DNA of 32,214 nt. It comes from UBA11524 sp964464815 (GTDB lineage: Bacteria; Bacillota; Clostridia; Christensenellales; Aristaeellaceae). Below the pieces are notes generated by a model. It saw only the letters and a list, made by a program, of their open reading frames with translations. It searched no databases and was not told the DNA's origin. Where the stretch lies: the NCBI GenBank assembly GCA_964464815.1, contig CAYXHF010000027.1:1-32214 (forward strand). Reading direction: 5' to 3'. The translations under genes were made by a program, and so were the position numbers. This document shows positions 1 through 8,762 of this stretch, one piece after another (position 1 is the stretch's first letter; each line of letters starts with the position of its first letter).

Positions 1-105
1 ATCCCTTTTCGCGATTGGGTTGGGTGCGCTTTTTTTGCTGTTTCCGCGTGGGGCGTTTTTGGGGCGCTTTGCCGTGTTTTTCGGCGCTTTCCACATGCTA
101 TCCGG
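1..105. other. Upstream stretch with no recognisable gene
   Basis: This short stretch before the greA promoter holds no credible reading frame or RNA gene that I can recognise. It is T-rich on the plus strand, with several short T runs. It may contain the tail of a terminator belonging to a gene outside the window. Confidence 0.4.
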
Positions 106-134
106 TTGACAGTAGCAGAAAAAACAGGTATAAT
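106..134 (+). promoter_or_regulatory. Consensus sigma-A promoter for greA-lysS
   Basis: A perfect -35 box TTGACA lies at 106-111 and a perfect -10 box TATAAT at 129-134, separated by exactly 17 bp. All twelve promoter bases match the sigma-70/sigma-A consensus. Transcription would start near 141, giving a leader of about 110 nt before greA. I see no T-box or riboswitch signature in that leader. Confidence 0.9.
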
Positions 135-250
135 GAAAGATGTCCCATTAGGCAATCGCATCCGAGGCTTCCTATTCTTTTCTGGAATCGCCTCCGGGTG
201 CTTCTTTGTGGCCTGTGTGTGCCACACCATCGAAAGGAGCAACAACCACC

Positions 251-736
251 ATGGCAGAAGAAAAGCGCAATGTCATGACAGCGGAATCGCTGCATAAACT
301 TCAGGAACGCTACGATTACCTGCTCAATGTCAAACGTAAGGAAATCATCGCCGCGATTGAAACCGCTCGTGGATTCGGTGACTTGTCCGAAAACGCAGAA
401 TATACAGAAGCCCGTAACGATCAGGCGAAGAACGAGGCCGAGATTGCCCGTTTGAAGGCCCTGATTGAAAACGCCGAAATCGTGGACGAAAGCGAATTGT
501 CCACTGACCGCGTGTCCGTTGGTATCACCGTCCGTTATGAGAATGTCAACACGGGCGATCAGTATGAATACACCATCGTGGGCGCTGGCGCTGACGAAGC
601 CGACCCGGACGAGGGCCGTATTTCCAGCGAATGCCCCATCGGCGCTGCCCTGCTGGGTAAGTCCGTTGGCGCTATGGTGGACGTGGAAACGCTCCGTGGC
701 ACCTTGCAGCTGCGCATCGTGGACATTCATCGCTAA
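251..736 (+). CDS. greA: Transcription elongation factor GreA
   Basis: GreA rescues backtracked RNA polymerase by stimulating cleavage of the nascent transcript through the secondary channel. The 161-residue product matches the usual GreA length of about 158. Residues 10-80 form the expected charged coiled coil and include GDLSENAEY, the acidic tip region that carries the catalytic Asp and Glu. Residues 85-160 form the FKBP-like C-terminal domain. The ATG at 251 is chosen because GAAAGGAG at 232-239 is correctly spaced; an upstream in-frame start at 206 would add a 15-residue unconserved extension and has no ribosome binding site. It is the first gene after the consensus promoter and is followed 67 bp later by lysS, a pairing common in Firmicutes. 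Confidence 0.96.
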   Translation: MAEEKRNVMTAESLHKLQERYDYLLNVKRKEIIAAIETARGFGDLSENAEYTEARNDQAKNEAEIARLKALIENAEIVDESELSTDRVSVGITVRYENVNTGDQYEYTIVGAGADEADPDEGRISSECPIGAALLGKSVGAMVDVETLRGTLQLRIVDIHR

Positions 737-746
737 GACACCTTCC

Positions 747-780
747 GGCGCAGGATTTCCCGCGCCATCTTTTGATTTTT
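747..780 (+). terminator. Possible leaky terminator or attenuator between greA and lysS
   Basis: GGCGC (747-751) pairs with GCGCC (762-766), and GG/CC pairs inside it across one A-C mismatch. A T-rich tract follows (769-780). The stem is short and interrupted, so partial termination is more likely than full; lysS has no obvious promoter of its own in this gap. Confidence 0.4.
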
Positions 781-803
781 GAAATACAGGAGGGAACATC
801 CTC

Positions 804-2801
804 ATGGCAGATTATCCCGTAACGCCCTTGACGCCCGCGCTGTCTGAGCAGGAAATTATTCGCCGCCAGAAGCTGCAGGCGCTCATTGACGCTGGTCAGA
901 ACCCCTATGAAATCACTCGCTTCACCGTTTCCCACCATTCTCAGGAAATCATCGACCAGTTCGATGCCCTGGAAGGCCAGACGGTTTCCCTTGCCGGTCG
1001 TATGGTGTCTCGCCGCGTGATGGGCAAGGCCGCCTTCGCGCATCTGCTGGACGCGCAGGGCGAAATGCAGATTTATGTCACCCGTGACGACCTGGGCGAG
1101 GAAGCCTATGCGGCGTTCAAGAAGGACGACCTGGGCGACATCATCGGCGTGAGCGGCGTTGTGTTCCGCACCAAGACCGGTGAAGCCTCCATCCACGTCA
1201 AGTCCCTGACGCTGCTGTGCAAATCCTTGAAGGTGCTGCCGGAGAAGTTCCACGGTCTGGTCGATACCGACCTGCGCTATCGCCAGCGCTATGTGGACTG
1301 CATCGTCAATCCCGAGGTGCGCGATACCTTCCGCATGCGTAGTCGCATCATCTCCGCCGTGCGTGAATTCCTGGATGGCCGTGGCTATCTGGAAGTGGAT
1401 ACGCCCGTGCTGCACTCGGTCGAGATTGGCGCCTCCGCGCGTCCCTTCCGCACCTATCACAACGCCCTGCACCTGCCCATGTTCCTGCGCATCGAGACGG
1501 AATTGTACTTGAAGCGCCTGATTGTTGGCGGCTTTGAGCGTGTGTATGAAGTGGGCCGTATCTTCCGCAACGAGGGCATGGACGCCACCCACAATCCCGA
1601 ATTCACCACCGTGGAAACGTATCAGGCCTACGCCGACTACAACGAAATCATGGAAATGGTCGAGCAGCTCTACGAGTTCGTCGCCATGAAGACGCTGGGC
1701 ACGACCGATGTGACCTATCAGGGTCAGGTCATTCACCTGAAGGCACCGTGGAAGCGCATCACCATGGCTGATTCCGTCAAGGAAGCCTGCGGCGAAGACT
1801 GGACGACCTGGCAGAGTGACGAGGAGGCCCGCGCCATCTGCGACAAGCGCAACGTGCATGTCGAAAAGGATGCCACGCGTGGCGACTGTCTGGCGGCGCT
1901 CTTTGACGAGTATGTCGAGGCCAGCCTGATTCAGCCGACCTTCATCACCGACTACCCGGTGGAGATTTCTCCCCTGGCCAAGCGCAAGCCGTCTGATCCC
2001 ACGCTGACCGAGCGCTTTGAGTACTTCATCACCGGCCACGAGATGGGCAACGCCTTCACCGAGCTGAACGACCCCATCGACCAGCGTCGCCGCTTCGAGG
2101 CGCAGGTTGCCGCCCGCAAGGCGCAGGGCATCAACGCCGAGGTGGACGAGGACTTCGTGACCGCGCTGGAATACGGCATGCCGCCCACGGGTGGTCTGGG
2201 CTTTGGTCTGGATCGTCTGGTGATGCTGCTGACTGACAGCGCCACCATCCGCGACGTGCTGCTGTTCCCGACGATGAAGCCGCTGGACAACAAGAACACG
2301 ACGGATGCTCCGGATGCACAGGAAGCTCCTGCCGCACAGGAAGCTCCTGTCGCACAGGACGCTCCCGCCGCACAGGACGCTCCCGCCACCGAAAGCATCG
2401 TTGTGCCGGCCGAACCGGAAGTCATCGACTTCTCCAACGTGCAGATTGAGCCGCTGTTCACCGAGACGGTGGACTTCGACACCTTCTCCAAGTCCGACTT
2501 CCGCGCCGTGAAGGTGAAGGAATGCGAGGCCGTCAAGAAGTCCAAGAAGCTGCTGAAGTTCACGCTGGACGACGGCACGGGCACGGATCGCATCATCCTT
2601 TCCGGCATTCATGCCTACTATGAGCCGGAAGAGCTGGTTGGCAAGACGCTGGTCGCCATCACCAACCTGCCGCCGCGTCCCATGATGGGCATCGAGTCCT
2701 GCGGCATGCTCCTCTCCGCTGTCCATCAGGAGGGCGAGGAAGAGAAGCTCCATCTGCTGATGGTGGATAACCACATCCCCGCAGGTGCAAAGCTGTACTA
2801 A
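804..2801 (+). CDS. lysS: Lysyl-tRNA synthetase (class II) fused to a C-terminal tRNA-binding domain
   Basis: It charges tRNA-Lys with lysine in the cytoplasm. Residues 1-498 are a class II LysRS: an N-terminal anticodon-binding OB fold (about 60-150), the motif 2 region with FRNEGMDATHNPEF, the lysine-recognising NAFTELND segment, and motif 3 GLGFGLDRL followed by IRDVLLFPTMKP. Residues 502-529 are a tandem APxAQE/D repeat linker. Residues 555-665 resemble the EMAPII/Trbp111-type tRNA-binding OB domain usually found at the C-terminus of MetRS. At 665 residues it is about 165 longer than ordinary LysRS (near 500). The ATG at 804 has AGGAGGG at 788-794. Compared with LysRS sequences I remember, the Gly-Gly-Ala before ARPF is IGAS here, and RIAxEL is RIETEL. 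The family call is secure; the effect of these changes is unknown. Confidence 0.95.
   Translation: MADYPVTPLTPALSEQEIIRRQKLQALIDAGQNPYEITRFTVSHHSQEIIDQFDALEGQTVSLAGRMVSRRVMGKAAFAHLLDAQGEMQIYVTRDDLGEEAYAAFKKDDLGDIIGVSGVVFRTKTGEASIHVKSLTLLCKSLKVLPEKFHGLVDTDLRYRQRYVDCIVNPEVRDTFRMRSRIISAVREFLDGRGYLEVDTPVLHSVEIGASARPFRTYHNALHLPMFLRIETELYLKRLIVGGFERVYEVGRIFRNEGMDATHNPEFTTVETYQAYADYNEIMEMVEQLYEFVAMKTLGTTDVTYQGQVIHLKAPWKRITMADSVKEACGEDWTTWQSDEEARAICDKRNVHVEKDATRGDCLAALFDEYVEASLIQPTFITDYPVEISPLAKRKPSDPTLTERFEYFITGHEMGNAFTELNDPIDQRRRFEAQVAARKAQGINAEVDEDFVTALEYGMPPTGGLGFGLDRLVMLLTDSATIRDVLLFPTMKPLDNKNTTDAPDAQEAPAAQEAPVAQDAPAAQDAPATESIVVPAEPEVIDFSNVQIEPLFTETVDFDTFSKSDFRAVKVKECEAVKKSKKLLKFTLDDGTGTDRIILSGIHAYYEPEELVGKTLVAITNLPPRPMMGIESCGMLLSAVHQEGEEEKLHLLMVDNHIPAGAKLY
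2307..2390 (+). repeat. In-frame 18-bp tandem repeats encoding the LysS linker
   Basis: About four and a half copies of an 18-bp unit encode APxAQE or APxAQD. Units start at 2307, 2325, 2343, 2361 and 2379 (last one partial). The period is a multiple of three, so copy-number change would alter linker length without a frameshift. The linker joins the synthetase core to the tRNA-binding domain. Confidence 0.9.
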
Positions 2802-2810
2802 TTCCATATT

Positions 2811-2850
2811 AAAAAAACCCGACTTGCTTTTGCGGCAAGTCGGGTTTTTT
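2811..2850. terminator. Bidirectional intrinsic terminator between lysS and the GH127 gene
   Basis: CCCGACTTGC (2818-2827) pairs perfectly with GCAAGTCGGG (2835-2844). Seven A residues precede it and six T residues follow it, so a T tract exists on both strands. It ends the greA-lysS transcript and also the long minus-strand locus, whose last gene stops at 2912. Confidence 0.93.
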
Positions 2851-2911
2851 GCTTAAGGAAACATGGCTGAAATTCAGTCATTAGCATGCTTCCGGATGAT
2901 TCAGAGATTCC

Positions 2912-4753
2912 TTATTTATTTCGCTTTTTCCGGATTATCGGCATTTCCGTCATGCGAAGCTTGGCGCAGCCGTAGGGAATCAGCTCGATTCCCTCCGTTT
3001 GGCCAATCGCCACATTCCGCTTCGGCTTCACCGCAGGGACGGTATCAAAGCCGTCTGCCCAATCCCAGTCCACCATGGCCATTTTGGCGCGAATGCCAAG
3101 CGGCGGCTTCACCGAGGAGAACGGCGTTTCGTCCACCGGATGCGTCTGCACTGTCAATTCCGTTTCCACAAAGCCATAGTTCCATGGTGATTGCGGAATC
3201 AGCTCGTAATCGCAGTACGGGAATTTGCGTTCCACCTGATTGCGCGTGTACTCCCGCATGCGATACTCCGTCTTAATGGGCAGGGCAAACACCAGCGGGC
3301 CGTATGCAACCGCCTTGAGGCCCATGGGACGGCTCTCAAAATGCGGTGCGGCGTCTATATCAAGCCGCAGCACTTCCTTCCCCTGCCACACGCGTTGCAG
3401 CAGGAAATGTCCCTTGCGCACATGCAGCATGCTGCCATTCAGCCGGACAGCCTTGGCCCATTCCGGCAAGCGCAGCTTCAATTCAAACATGACCGGCGCC
3501 TGCGTTTCCACGGTGATGGACGCATGCATACGGAAGGGATAGTCGCTCACCACACGAATGGAGACAGGCTGACCATTCACCTCCGTCTCCACCTTCACCG
3601 GCAGCAGATGTGCAATCACAATGCCATTTTCCGTCTGCTGGATGGCATGCAGTGCCAGCTTCGGCCAGCCCTGATGCATGTTCGCCGTGCAGCAGCCGTA
3701 GTTGGGTTCAAGGCCAAACAGGTGACTTTCGCCGTTGTTGGTGCGGAACTGTGACCTGCCAGGGAATTCGATGCACGCCACCTGATTGACCATCTGGTCA
3801 TACTGGTGCGCCCACATGTCATCGGTAAAGGTGGCCGGCATGGCATTGAACGCCACTTTTTCCAAACGGTCGCCCCAGATACTATCGCCAGTGACGCTAT
3901 AGAGCCATTCGCAGGTGTACATTAATTCCACCACCGCGCATAGCTCCGTGCCTTGGTTATTCGCCAGACCGGACAGGCATTCATCACCCGTGAATGTCCC
4001 CACAGCCGTGCCGTTGTAGGTTTCCAGCACGTGCCAGAGCTTTTCCGTCTGCTCCCCAAATGCCTCACCGAAGAAAGCACTGCACAGTGCCTCGTATTTG
4101 AGCATCATGCACAGATTGACGATGTGCGTCTCCTGCCGCCACTGATTCATGGGACGCTCCCACAATTGCTGGAAGGCCGGATAATCCGCACCCTGCGCCC
4201 GGAGCATGCGCCCCAGCGACAGCATCCAATCCTCCGACTGGCGCTTTTGCAGGTGCAGCAGTGGCACAAGCCCTTCAAACCAGCGGAACTTGCCCCAATC
4301 GCGCAGCTGCACCGTGCCTGCCGCCATCAGGTCGTACAGGTTCTTCATTGCCCTATAGAGCGCATCCTCTACGCGTTCATCGTCCACAAATTCGCAGTGG
4401 AGCGCCAGCACCTTGCCAATCAGCAGCACCGCCCACAAATCGTAGGTAGCGCGGGACGCTTCGTCACAGGGGCAAATCCAGCCATCCGGCTGCTGACGGT
4501 CCACAATGGACTGCACATACCGGTTCGCCCGGATGATGAGATCCTTATCCTTGAGCAAATGCGCCAGCGGAATGAACCCATCCAGCCAGTAGGGCACGCG
4601 CTCCCAGCCCTCACGGTCGCCGCCAATCCATGCGCTGTTGCGCACGTCGGGCCAGATTTTGTCCAGATTGCCCGATAGGCCTTCTGCCTGAATTTCCAGC
4701 TGACGGCGCAACCAACCTTCCGGCTGAATGTTCCGATATAGGATGGTATTCAT
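2912..4753 (-). CDS. GH127/DUF1680-type glycoside hydrolase, putative beta-L-arabinofuranosidase
   Basis: GH127 (DUF1680) enzymes remove beta-L-arabinofuranose residues using a zinc-bound cysteine nucleophile. This 613-residue protein has the expected all-helical N-terminal barrel region followed by beta-rich domains, close to the family's usual 600-650. The metal/nucleophile signature is visible as E270-x-C272 in GTELCAVVE and the C354-C355 pair in NYGCCTANMHQGWPK. E258 in TGDECLSG is a candidate acid/base residue. There is no signal peptide, so it should act in the cytoplasm. The ATG at 4753 is preceded by GAGGAG; a GTG at 4768 overlaps the preceding stop codon and is less likely. It begins 11 nt after the GH43 gene and is the last gene of the minus-strand run. 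The family is fairly sure; substrate is inferred from the family. Confidence 0.85.
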   Translation of the reverse strand: MNTILYRNIQPEGWLRRQLEIQAEGLSGNLDKIWPDVRNSAWIGGDREGWERVPYWLDGFIPLAHLLKDKDLIIRANRYVQSIVDRQQPDGWICPCDEASRATYDLWAVLLIGKVLALHCEFVDDERVEDALYRAMKNLYDLMAAGTVQLRDWGKFRWFEGLVPLLHLQKRQSEDWMLSLGRMLRAQGADYPAFQQLWERPMNQWRQETHIVNLCMMLKYEALCSAFFGEAFGEQTEKLWHVLETYNGTAVGTFTGDECLSGLANNQGTELCAVVELMYTCEWLYSVTGDSIWGDRLEKVAFNAMPATFTDDMWAHQYDQMVNQVACIEFPGRSQFRTNNGESHLFGLEPNYGCCTANMHQGWPKLALHAIQQTENGIVIAHLLPVKVETEVNGQPVSIRVVSDYPFRMHASITVETQAPVMFELKLRLPEWAKAVRLNGSMLHVRKGHFLLQRVWQGKEVLRLDIDAAPHFESRPMGLKAVAYGPLVFALPIKTEYRMREYTRNQVERKFPYCDYELIPQSPWNYGFVETELTVQTHPVDETPFSSVKPPLGIRAKMAMVDWDWADGFDTVPAVKPKRNVAIGQTEGIELIPYGCAKLRMTEMPIIRKKRNK

Positions 4754-4764
4754 CTGCCTTCTCC

Positions 4765-6927
4765 TCACTCCAGTGCATGGACGCTCAGCGACGCAAAGCC
4801 CATGCCATCCGTCACTGCACTCACGCCCACACGACCAGCCACAATCGGCATCGGATCGGTTGCTTCCAGCAAGACGCCGTTTTCGCCAATGACACTGATG
4901 TGACTGCCCTCAACGCGCAGCACCAGAGAGAGCTGGCTGCCCCATTCCACCATCAGCGGTGCTTCCTGCAAGACCCATTCGCGATAGTGCTGCTTGGCCA
5001 GCACGATTTTATTTTCCCGCACGTGCAGGGCATAGGCGATGCGACTGGCCTTGACCTGATCGCCATGCCACGACTCCCGACCGGAGCGGATATATGCGCT
5101 CACCTGTGCATCGGGCGAACACGGCTTCATGTTGATGGTCATGTGCAGCTCATAGTCACGCCACTGCGCGCCATACCACGCCTCGCCATAGCCTTCTGCC
5201 GCCGTATAGCCGCAGAACTTGCGGTGCATGCTTGCGCGGGCCTTATGACCAACGACATGCAATGCGCCGTTTGTCACGTCCTCGCCACCGTCGATGATGA
5301 CAGCCGGAGCAAACGCATCCGCTTCCGACAGGAAAATACGGTCAAGCACCACATCCTCCTTCGCTTCAAGCGTCAGCACCGACTGTCCGGCAGGAAGCGA
5401 AATCGTCCCGAGATAACGCTTTTCCATACCATCACACGCGCATGCGCCCGTTGGCGTGGCCGTCATTTCCTGCCCATTCACCATCAGGTGCAGAGGCGCA
5501 TCATTCGCGCGCACCGTCACCGCCAGATGATACAAGCGTGTCTGCCAGACATTCAGCAGGAAGGATGCTGTTTCCCCTGCCGATAGCGCCAGCGCCGCAC
5601 AGCCTGTTTCGCCTTCCGACGTGTGCATTTCCATTTCCAGGCAATGCACCGCATCAAACGCACCCGGTACGGCCTTAGCCGCAATGCCCTCTTCGCTCCC
5701 CTGTGCCACATCCGACAGGCCGATGAAGGACGGCGCACAGCCTTCGCCCACGCCAATCCGGCCACCTGTCACATTCGTCTGCTTGCGCAGGAATTCCATG
5801 CCGTTGATGCACAGCACCAGCTGTCCCTTGCGCAGGGACACCTTCACCGTCACAAGCGCATCCATCGCCACGTTTTCCGGGAAAACGCCCGTTTCGCCAC
5901 TGCTCAGCGTCCACTGCCGGTTCGCATGCAGGGTCAGCGTCAAGCCCGCAAAGGACACCACGCCCACATCTGCCGTCAGGCGCACATTGATTTCCGCCGT
6001 GAAGCAATCCCCTGCGGTCACAGGCAATTCGCCATTCACCAGACCCACACCATCGCGACTGACACACAGCGGCTGCTTCGGTGCGCGCTGATGCCACCAT
6101 GTGGCGTTGCAATACATGCGGTCGCCGTTAAAATACAGGCGGTCAATGTTCATCGAGCGGTGCAGCGGACGATTCCAGTCATTCAGGATGTTTTTGTGAT
6201 AGATGATATACATCGTATCCATGTCCGGGCCAACGCAGGTGGAGGAATGGCCCAGCGCATGGTATTCATCGCGCGTTTCGAGCAGCAGAATGCCGTCGCG
6301 TAGCTTGCGGTAGCCACGATCCGGCCCGTCATGCGAAACAACATAATCCACATGATATCCACGGGACAGCACATGGTTGCCCGTATCGGTCAGGAAATAG
6401 CGGCCATCGCGCTTGATGACCTGCGGGCCTTCCGTCCAGTGGCCAAGCCAGCTGGCCTCGATGACCTTGCTGCGCACATCAATCTCACCGGGACTGGGCA
6501 TATCATGCACGCGAATGCCCTGATGGCTGGCGCGATAGAAGTAGCTGCGCCCATCATCATCCACAAAGAGACTGCCGTCAATGCCGATGCCCAGATTGTC
6601 ACTGACCACCTCAAACGGGCCAAGCGGACTGTCCGCACGAAGCAGATAATGTCCACTGCCACGCGGCGACGTGACCATCCAGAACTTGCCTGCGTTGTAG
6701 GCAACCTCCGGCGCATACGCACCCGTGGTGCGCTCGTCCGTGCAGACAAAGCCCTGATAGTCAAAGTGAATCATGTCCTCACTCACCCAGCACTTGATGC
6801 CCGGGCGGCTGCTCTGGCTGGAGCAATACAGGTAGAAGCGCCCATCATGGCGCATCAGGAACGGATCGCCGATTTCCCTTCCGTCCCAAAGATCCGTGAG
6901 CGCATATGGGTTGCGAATGGTATCCAT
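4765..6927 (-). CDS. Cytoplasmic GH43 glycoside hydrolase with accessory beta-sandwich domains
   Basis: GH43 enzymes are inverting alpha-L-arabinofuranosidases, beta-xylosidases or arabinanases with a five-bladed propeller. The three acidic residues are recognisable: base D21 in GDPFLMRHDGRFY, pKa modulator D117 in IDGSLF, and acid E166 in WTEGPQV. After the catalytic domain (about 1-290) come a laminin-G-like segment (300-410), a CBM6-like sandwich (420-540) and another concanavalin-like domain (560-720). This layout matches the two secreted GH43 proteins encoded upstream, but no signal peptide is present, so cytoplasmic action is inferred. The ATG at 6927 has GGAGG close upstream. A strong terminator hairpin lies just before the ribosome binding site, so expression depends on read-through. 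The accessory domain names come from overall pattern and are uncertain. Confidence 0.87.
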   Translation of the reverse strand: MDTIRNPYALTDLWDGREIGDPFLMRHDGRFYLYCSSQSSRPGIKCWVSEDMIHFDYQGFVCTDERTTGAYAPEVAYNAGKFWMVTSPRGSGHYLLRADSPLGPFEVVSDNLGIGIDGSLFVDDDGRSYFYRASHQGIRVHDMPSPGEIDVRSKVIEASWLGHWTEGPQVIKRDGRYFLTDTGNHVLSRGYHVDYVVSHDGPDRGYRKLRDGILLLETRDEYHALGHSSTCVGPDMDTMYIIYHKNILNDWNRPLHRSMNIDRLYFNGDRMYCNATWWHQRAPKQPLCVSRDGVGLVNGELPVTAGDCFTAEINVRLTADVGVVSFAGLTLTLHANRQWTLSSGETGVFPENVAMDALVTVKVSLRKGQLVLCINGMEFLRKQTNVTGGRIGVGEGCAPSFIGLSDVAQGSEEGIAAKAVPGAFDAVHCLEMEMHTSEGETGCAALALSAGETASFLLNVWQTRLYHLAVTVRANDAPLHLMVNGQEMTATPTGACACDGMEKRYLGTISLPAGQSVLTLEAKEDVVLDRIFLSEADAFAPAVIIDGGEDVTNGALHVVGHKARASMHRKFCGYTAAEGYGEAWYGAQWRDYELHMTINMKPCSPDAQVSAYIRSGRESWHGDQVKASRIAYALHVRENKIVLAKQHYREWVLQEAPLMVEWGSQLSLVLRVEGSHISVIGENGVLLEATDPMPIVAGRVGVSAVTDGMGFASLSVHALE

Positions 6928-6947
6928 ACGATTTTCCTCCGTTTATC

Positions 6948-6991
6948 AAAAAGGCGCGGACAGCCCATGGGATTGGGGTTCTGTCCGCGCC
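6948..6991 (-). terminator. Internal terminator/attenuator between GH2 and GH43 genes
   Basis: Read on the minus strand, GGCGCGGACAG (6991-6981) pairs perfectly with CTGTCCGCGCC (6963-6953) around a 17-nt loop and is followed by five T residues (6952-6948). It sits in the 75-bp gap between GH2 and the next GH43 gene. The GH43 ribosome binding site is only a few nucleotides downstream, which leaves no room for a promoter after the hairpin. Confidence 0.85.
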
Positions 6992-7002
6992 ATCATATCC
7001 TG

Positions 7003-8757
7003 TTATCGCTGCAAGTTGATGCGGCGGATTTCATCAAGGTTCGCCTTGGGATTGCGATCCATGTCCAGCAGGCCGTTGACCTCCTGGAACACGTCCGTCA
7101 GCTGCGTGTAGCAGTAGCCCACAAAGCCCGGCATGTGCTTGAACGCCTGGGTAATGGCCTCAAAGCGCTCCAGGAAGGCTGCTTCGTCCTTCGCCGCGCC
7201 GTTGTAGCCCCAATTGCCGTCGCCGGAGTCCTTCGCCATGGCAATGCCGCCGTATTCCGTCAGCAGCTTGGGCTTGCCATGATGGTCATAGCCCTTGGCC
7301 GTCACCAGGCGGCCAAAGCCCGGATTGCCGTCCAGCAGGACATCCTCGTTGGTGTAGTTCGGCGTCAGCTCATGCGGCCATGCGGTGTAGTCATGCACCG
7401 TGGCAATGTCGGTGCAAGCCTGCTCCCAGCCATCGTTGCCGGAGACATAGCGCGTGCCGTCCAGGCTGTGTACCATGTGGTAGAGCGCGTCGGCCAGCTG
7501 CTGGGCTTCCTTCTGCGTCTGGATGAAGGGCACGCCCCAGCTTTCGTTCAGCGGCACCCATGCAATCAGGCTGGGATGGTTGTAGTCGCGCTTGATGGCT
7601 TCGCTCAGATCGCGCATCATGTTGCGCTTCTGGCTGTCGCGCAGCCAGTATGCGCTGGGCAGCTCGCCCCAGACCAGCAGACCCAGCTTGTCCGCCCAAT
7701 ACAGGTAGCGCGGGTCTTCAAACTTCTGATGCTTGCGCGCACCGTTATAGCCCATGCGGATGGTCAGCTCGACATCCTTGCGCAGGGCATCGTCGCTGGG
7801 CGCGGTCAGGATGCCGTCCGGCCAATAGCCCTGATCCAGCACCAGACGCTGATACAGCACGTGGTTGTTGATGGTGATTGCGCCGTTGACAATCTCAATC
7901 TTGCGCATGCCGAAGTAGGTGTCCACCTTGTCGCAGACCTCGCCGTCCACAATCGTCTCAATGGACAGATCGTACAGGCTCGGGCAGTGCGGCTCCCACA
8001 TGTGGATGCCTTCCAGCGTCTCATTGTGGCGCAGGAACATTTCCGTCACGACATAGCGATCCGTGGTCACGCGCACATCCTGCTGAGCGACCAAATCGCC
8101 ATGGAAGGAGGCCGTCAGGCGAATCGAGGCATTCTTGGGCAGCTCGTTCAGGTTGATTTCCACCTTGATGGAGGCACGCTCCACGCACGAGGTCAGGCGG
8201 AAGTCCACGGGATAATACTCGCCCACACCTTCCAGCCAGACGCTCTGCCAGATACCGGTCACAGGCGTGTACCAGCAGCCCCAGCATTCCGGGCGATGGC
8301 TCTGCTTGCCGCGCGGCTGGTCGGGATCCAGACGATCCTCAGCGCGCACGGTCAGGGTGTATTCCTTGCCGGCCTCAGTCAGGTCGGTGATGTCAAACAC
8401 AAAGGGCGTGTAGCCGCCTTCGTGGCCGCCCAGATACTGGCCATCCAGCCACACATCGGCGATGTAGTCCACCGCGCCAAAGTGCAGCAGACGGCGACCC
8501 GTCATGTCCGTCGGGATGGTGATTTTACGGGCGTACCAAACCACGTCCACTGCGTCCAGGCACTCGATGCCGCTCAGCTTGCTCTGATAGGCAAAGGGCA
8601 CTTCGATTTTGTGCGTCGCGGGCAATTCGCGATACCACTTTTCCTTCTTGCCTACCTTCTGATGGTCAAAGGCAAAATCCCACTGGCCATTGAGTGTACA
8701 CCAGGTCGAACGCACCCGGTCGGGTCTGGGATGCTCCATACGCAATGCTTCGCTCAT
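7003..8757 (-). CDS. GH2-family glycoside hydrolase, cytoplasmic
   Basis: GH2 retaining enzymes include beta-galactosidases, beta-glucuronidases, beta-mannosidases and some arabinofuranosidases. The 584-residue protein has a jelly-roll sugar-binding domain (about 18-180, with EGGYTPFVFDIT), an Ig-like domain (185-285) and a TIM barrel (290-584). The acid/base is E405 in WVPLNESWG and the nucleophile E501 in LLTEYGG. No signal peptide is seen, so it should act inside the cell on imported oligosaccharides. The ATG at 8757 follows AGGAGGAG and lies five nucleotides after the regulator's stop codon, indicating tight coupling. It is shorter than LacZ (about 1000 residues) and close to the GUS-like short forms. 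The exact substrate cannot be read from the sequence. Confidence 0.9.
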   Translation of the reverse strand: MSEALRMEHPRPDRVRSTWCTLNGQWDFAFDHQKVGKKEKWYRELPATHKIEVPFAYQSKLSGIECLDAVDVVWYARKITIPTDMTGRRLLHFGAVDYIADVWLDGQYLGGHEGGYTPFVFDITDLTEAGKEYTLTVRAEDRLDPDQPRGKQSHRPECWGCWYTPVTGIWQSVWLEGVGEYYPVDFRLTSCVERASIKVEINLNELPKNASIRLTASFHGDLVAQQDVRVTTDRYVVTEMFLRHNETLEGIHMWEPHCPSLYDLSIETIVDGEVCDKVDTYFGMRKIEIVNGAITINNHVLYQRLVLDQGYWPDGILTAPSDDALRKDVELTIRMGYNGARKHQKFEDPRYLYWADKLGLLVWGELPSAYWLRDSQKRNMMRDLSEAIKRDYNHPSLIAWVPLNESWGVPFIQTQKEAQQLADALYHMVHSLDGTRYVSGNDGWEQACTDIATVHDYTAWPHELTPNYTNEDVLLDGNPGFGRLVTAKGYDHHGKPKLLTEYGGIAMAKDSGDGNWGYNGAAKDEAAFLERFEAITQAFKHMPGFVGYCYTQLTDVFQEVNGLLDMDRNPKANLDEIRRINLQR

Positions 8758-8762
8758 TTTCC

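Noticed and set aside
135..250. T-box or riboswitch in the greA-lysS leader
   Set aside because: The leader is only about 110 nt and shows no T-box motif, specifier stem or terminator/antiterminator pair that I can see.
672..2807. Long minus-strand open frame opposite lysS (711 codons)
   Set aside because: It is antisense to a certain LysRS gene, is rich in His, Arg and Gln with no domain pattern, and has no ribosome binding site. Codon bias of a GC-rich gene explains the open frame.
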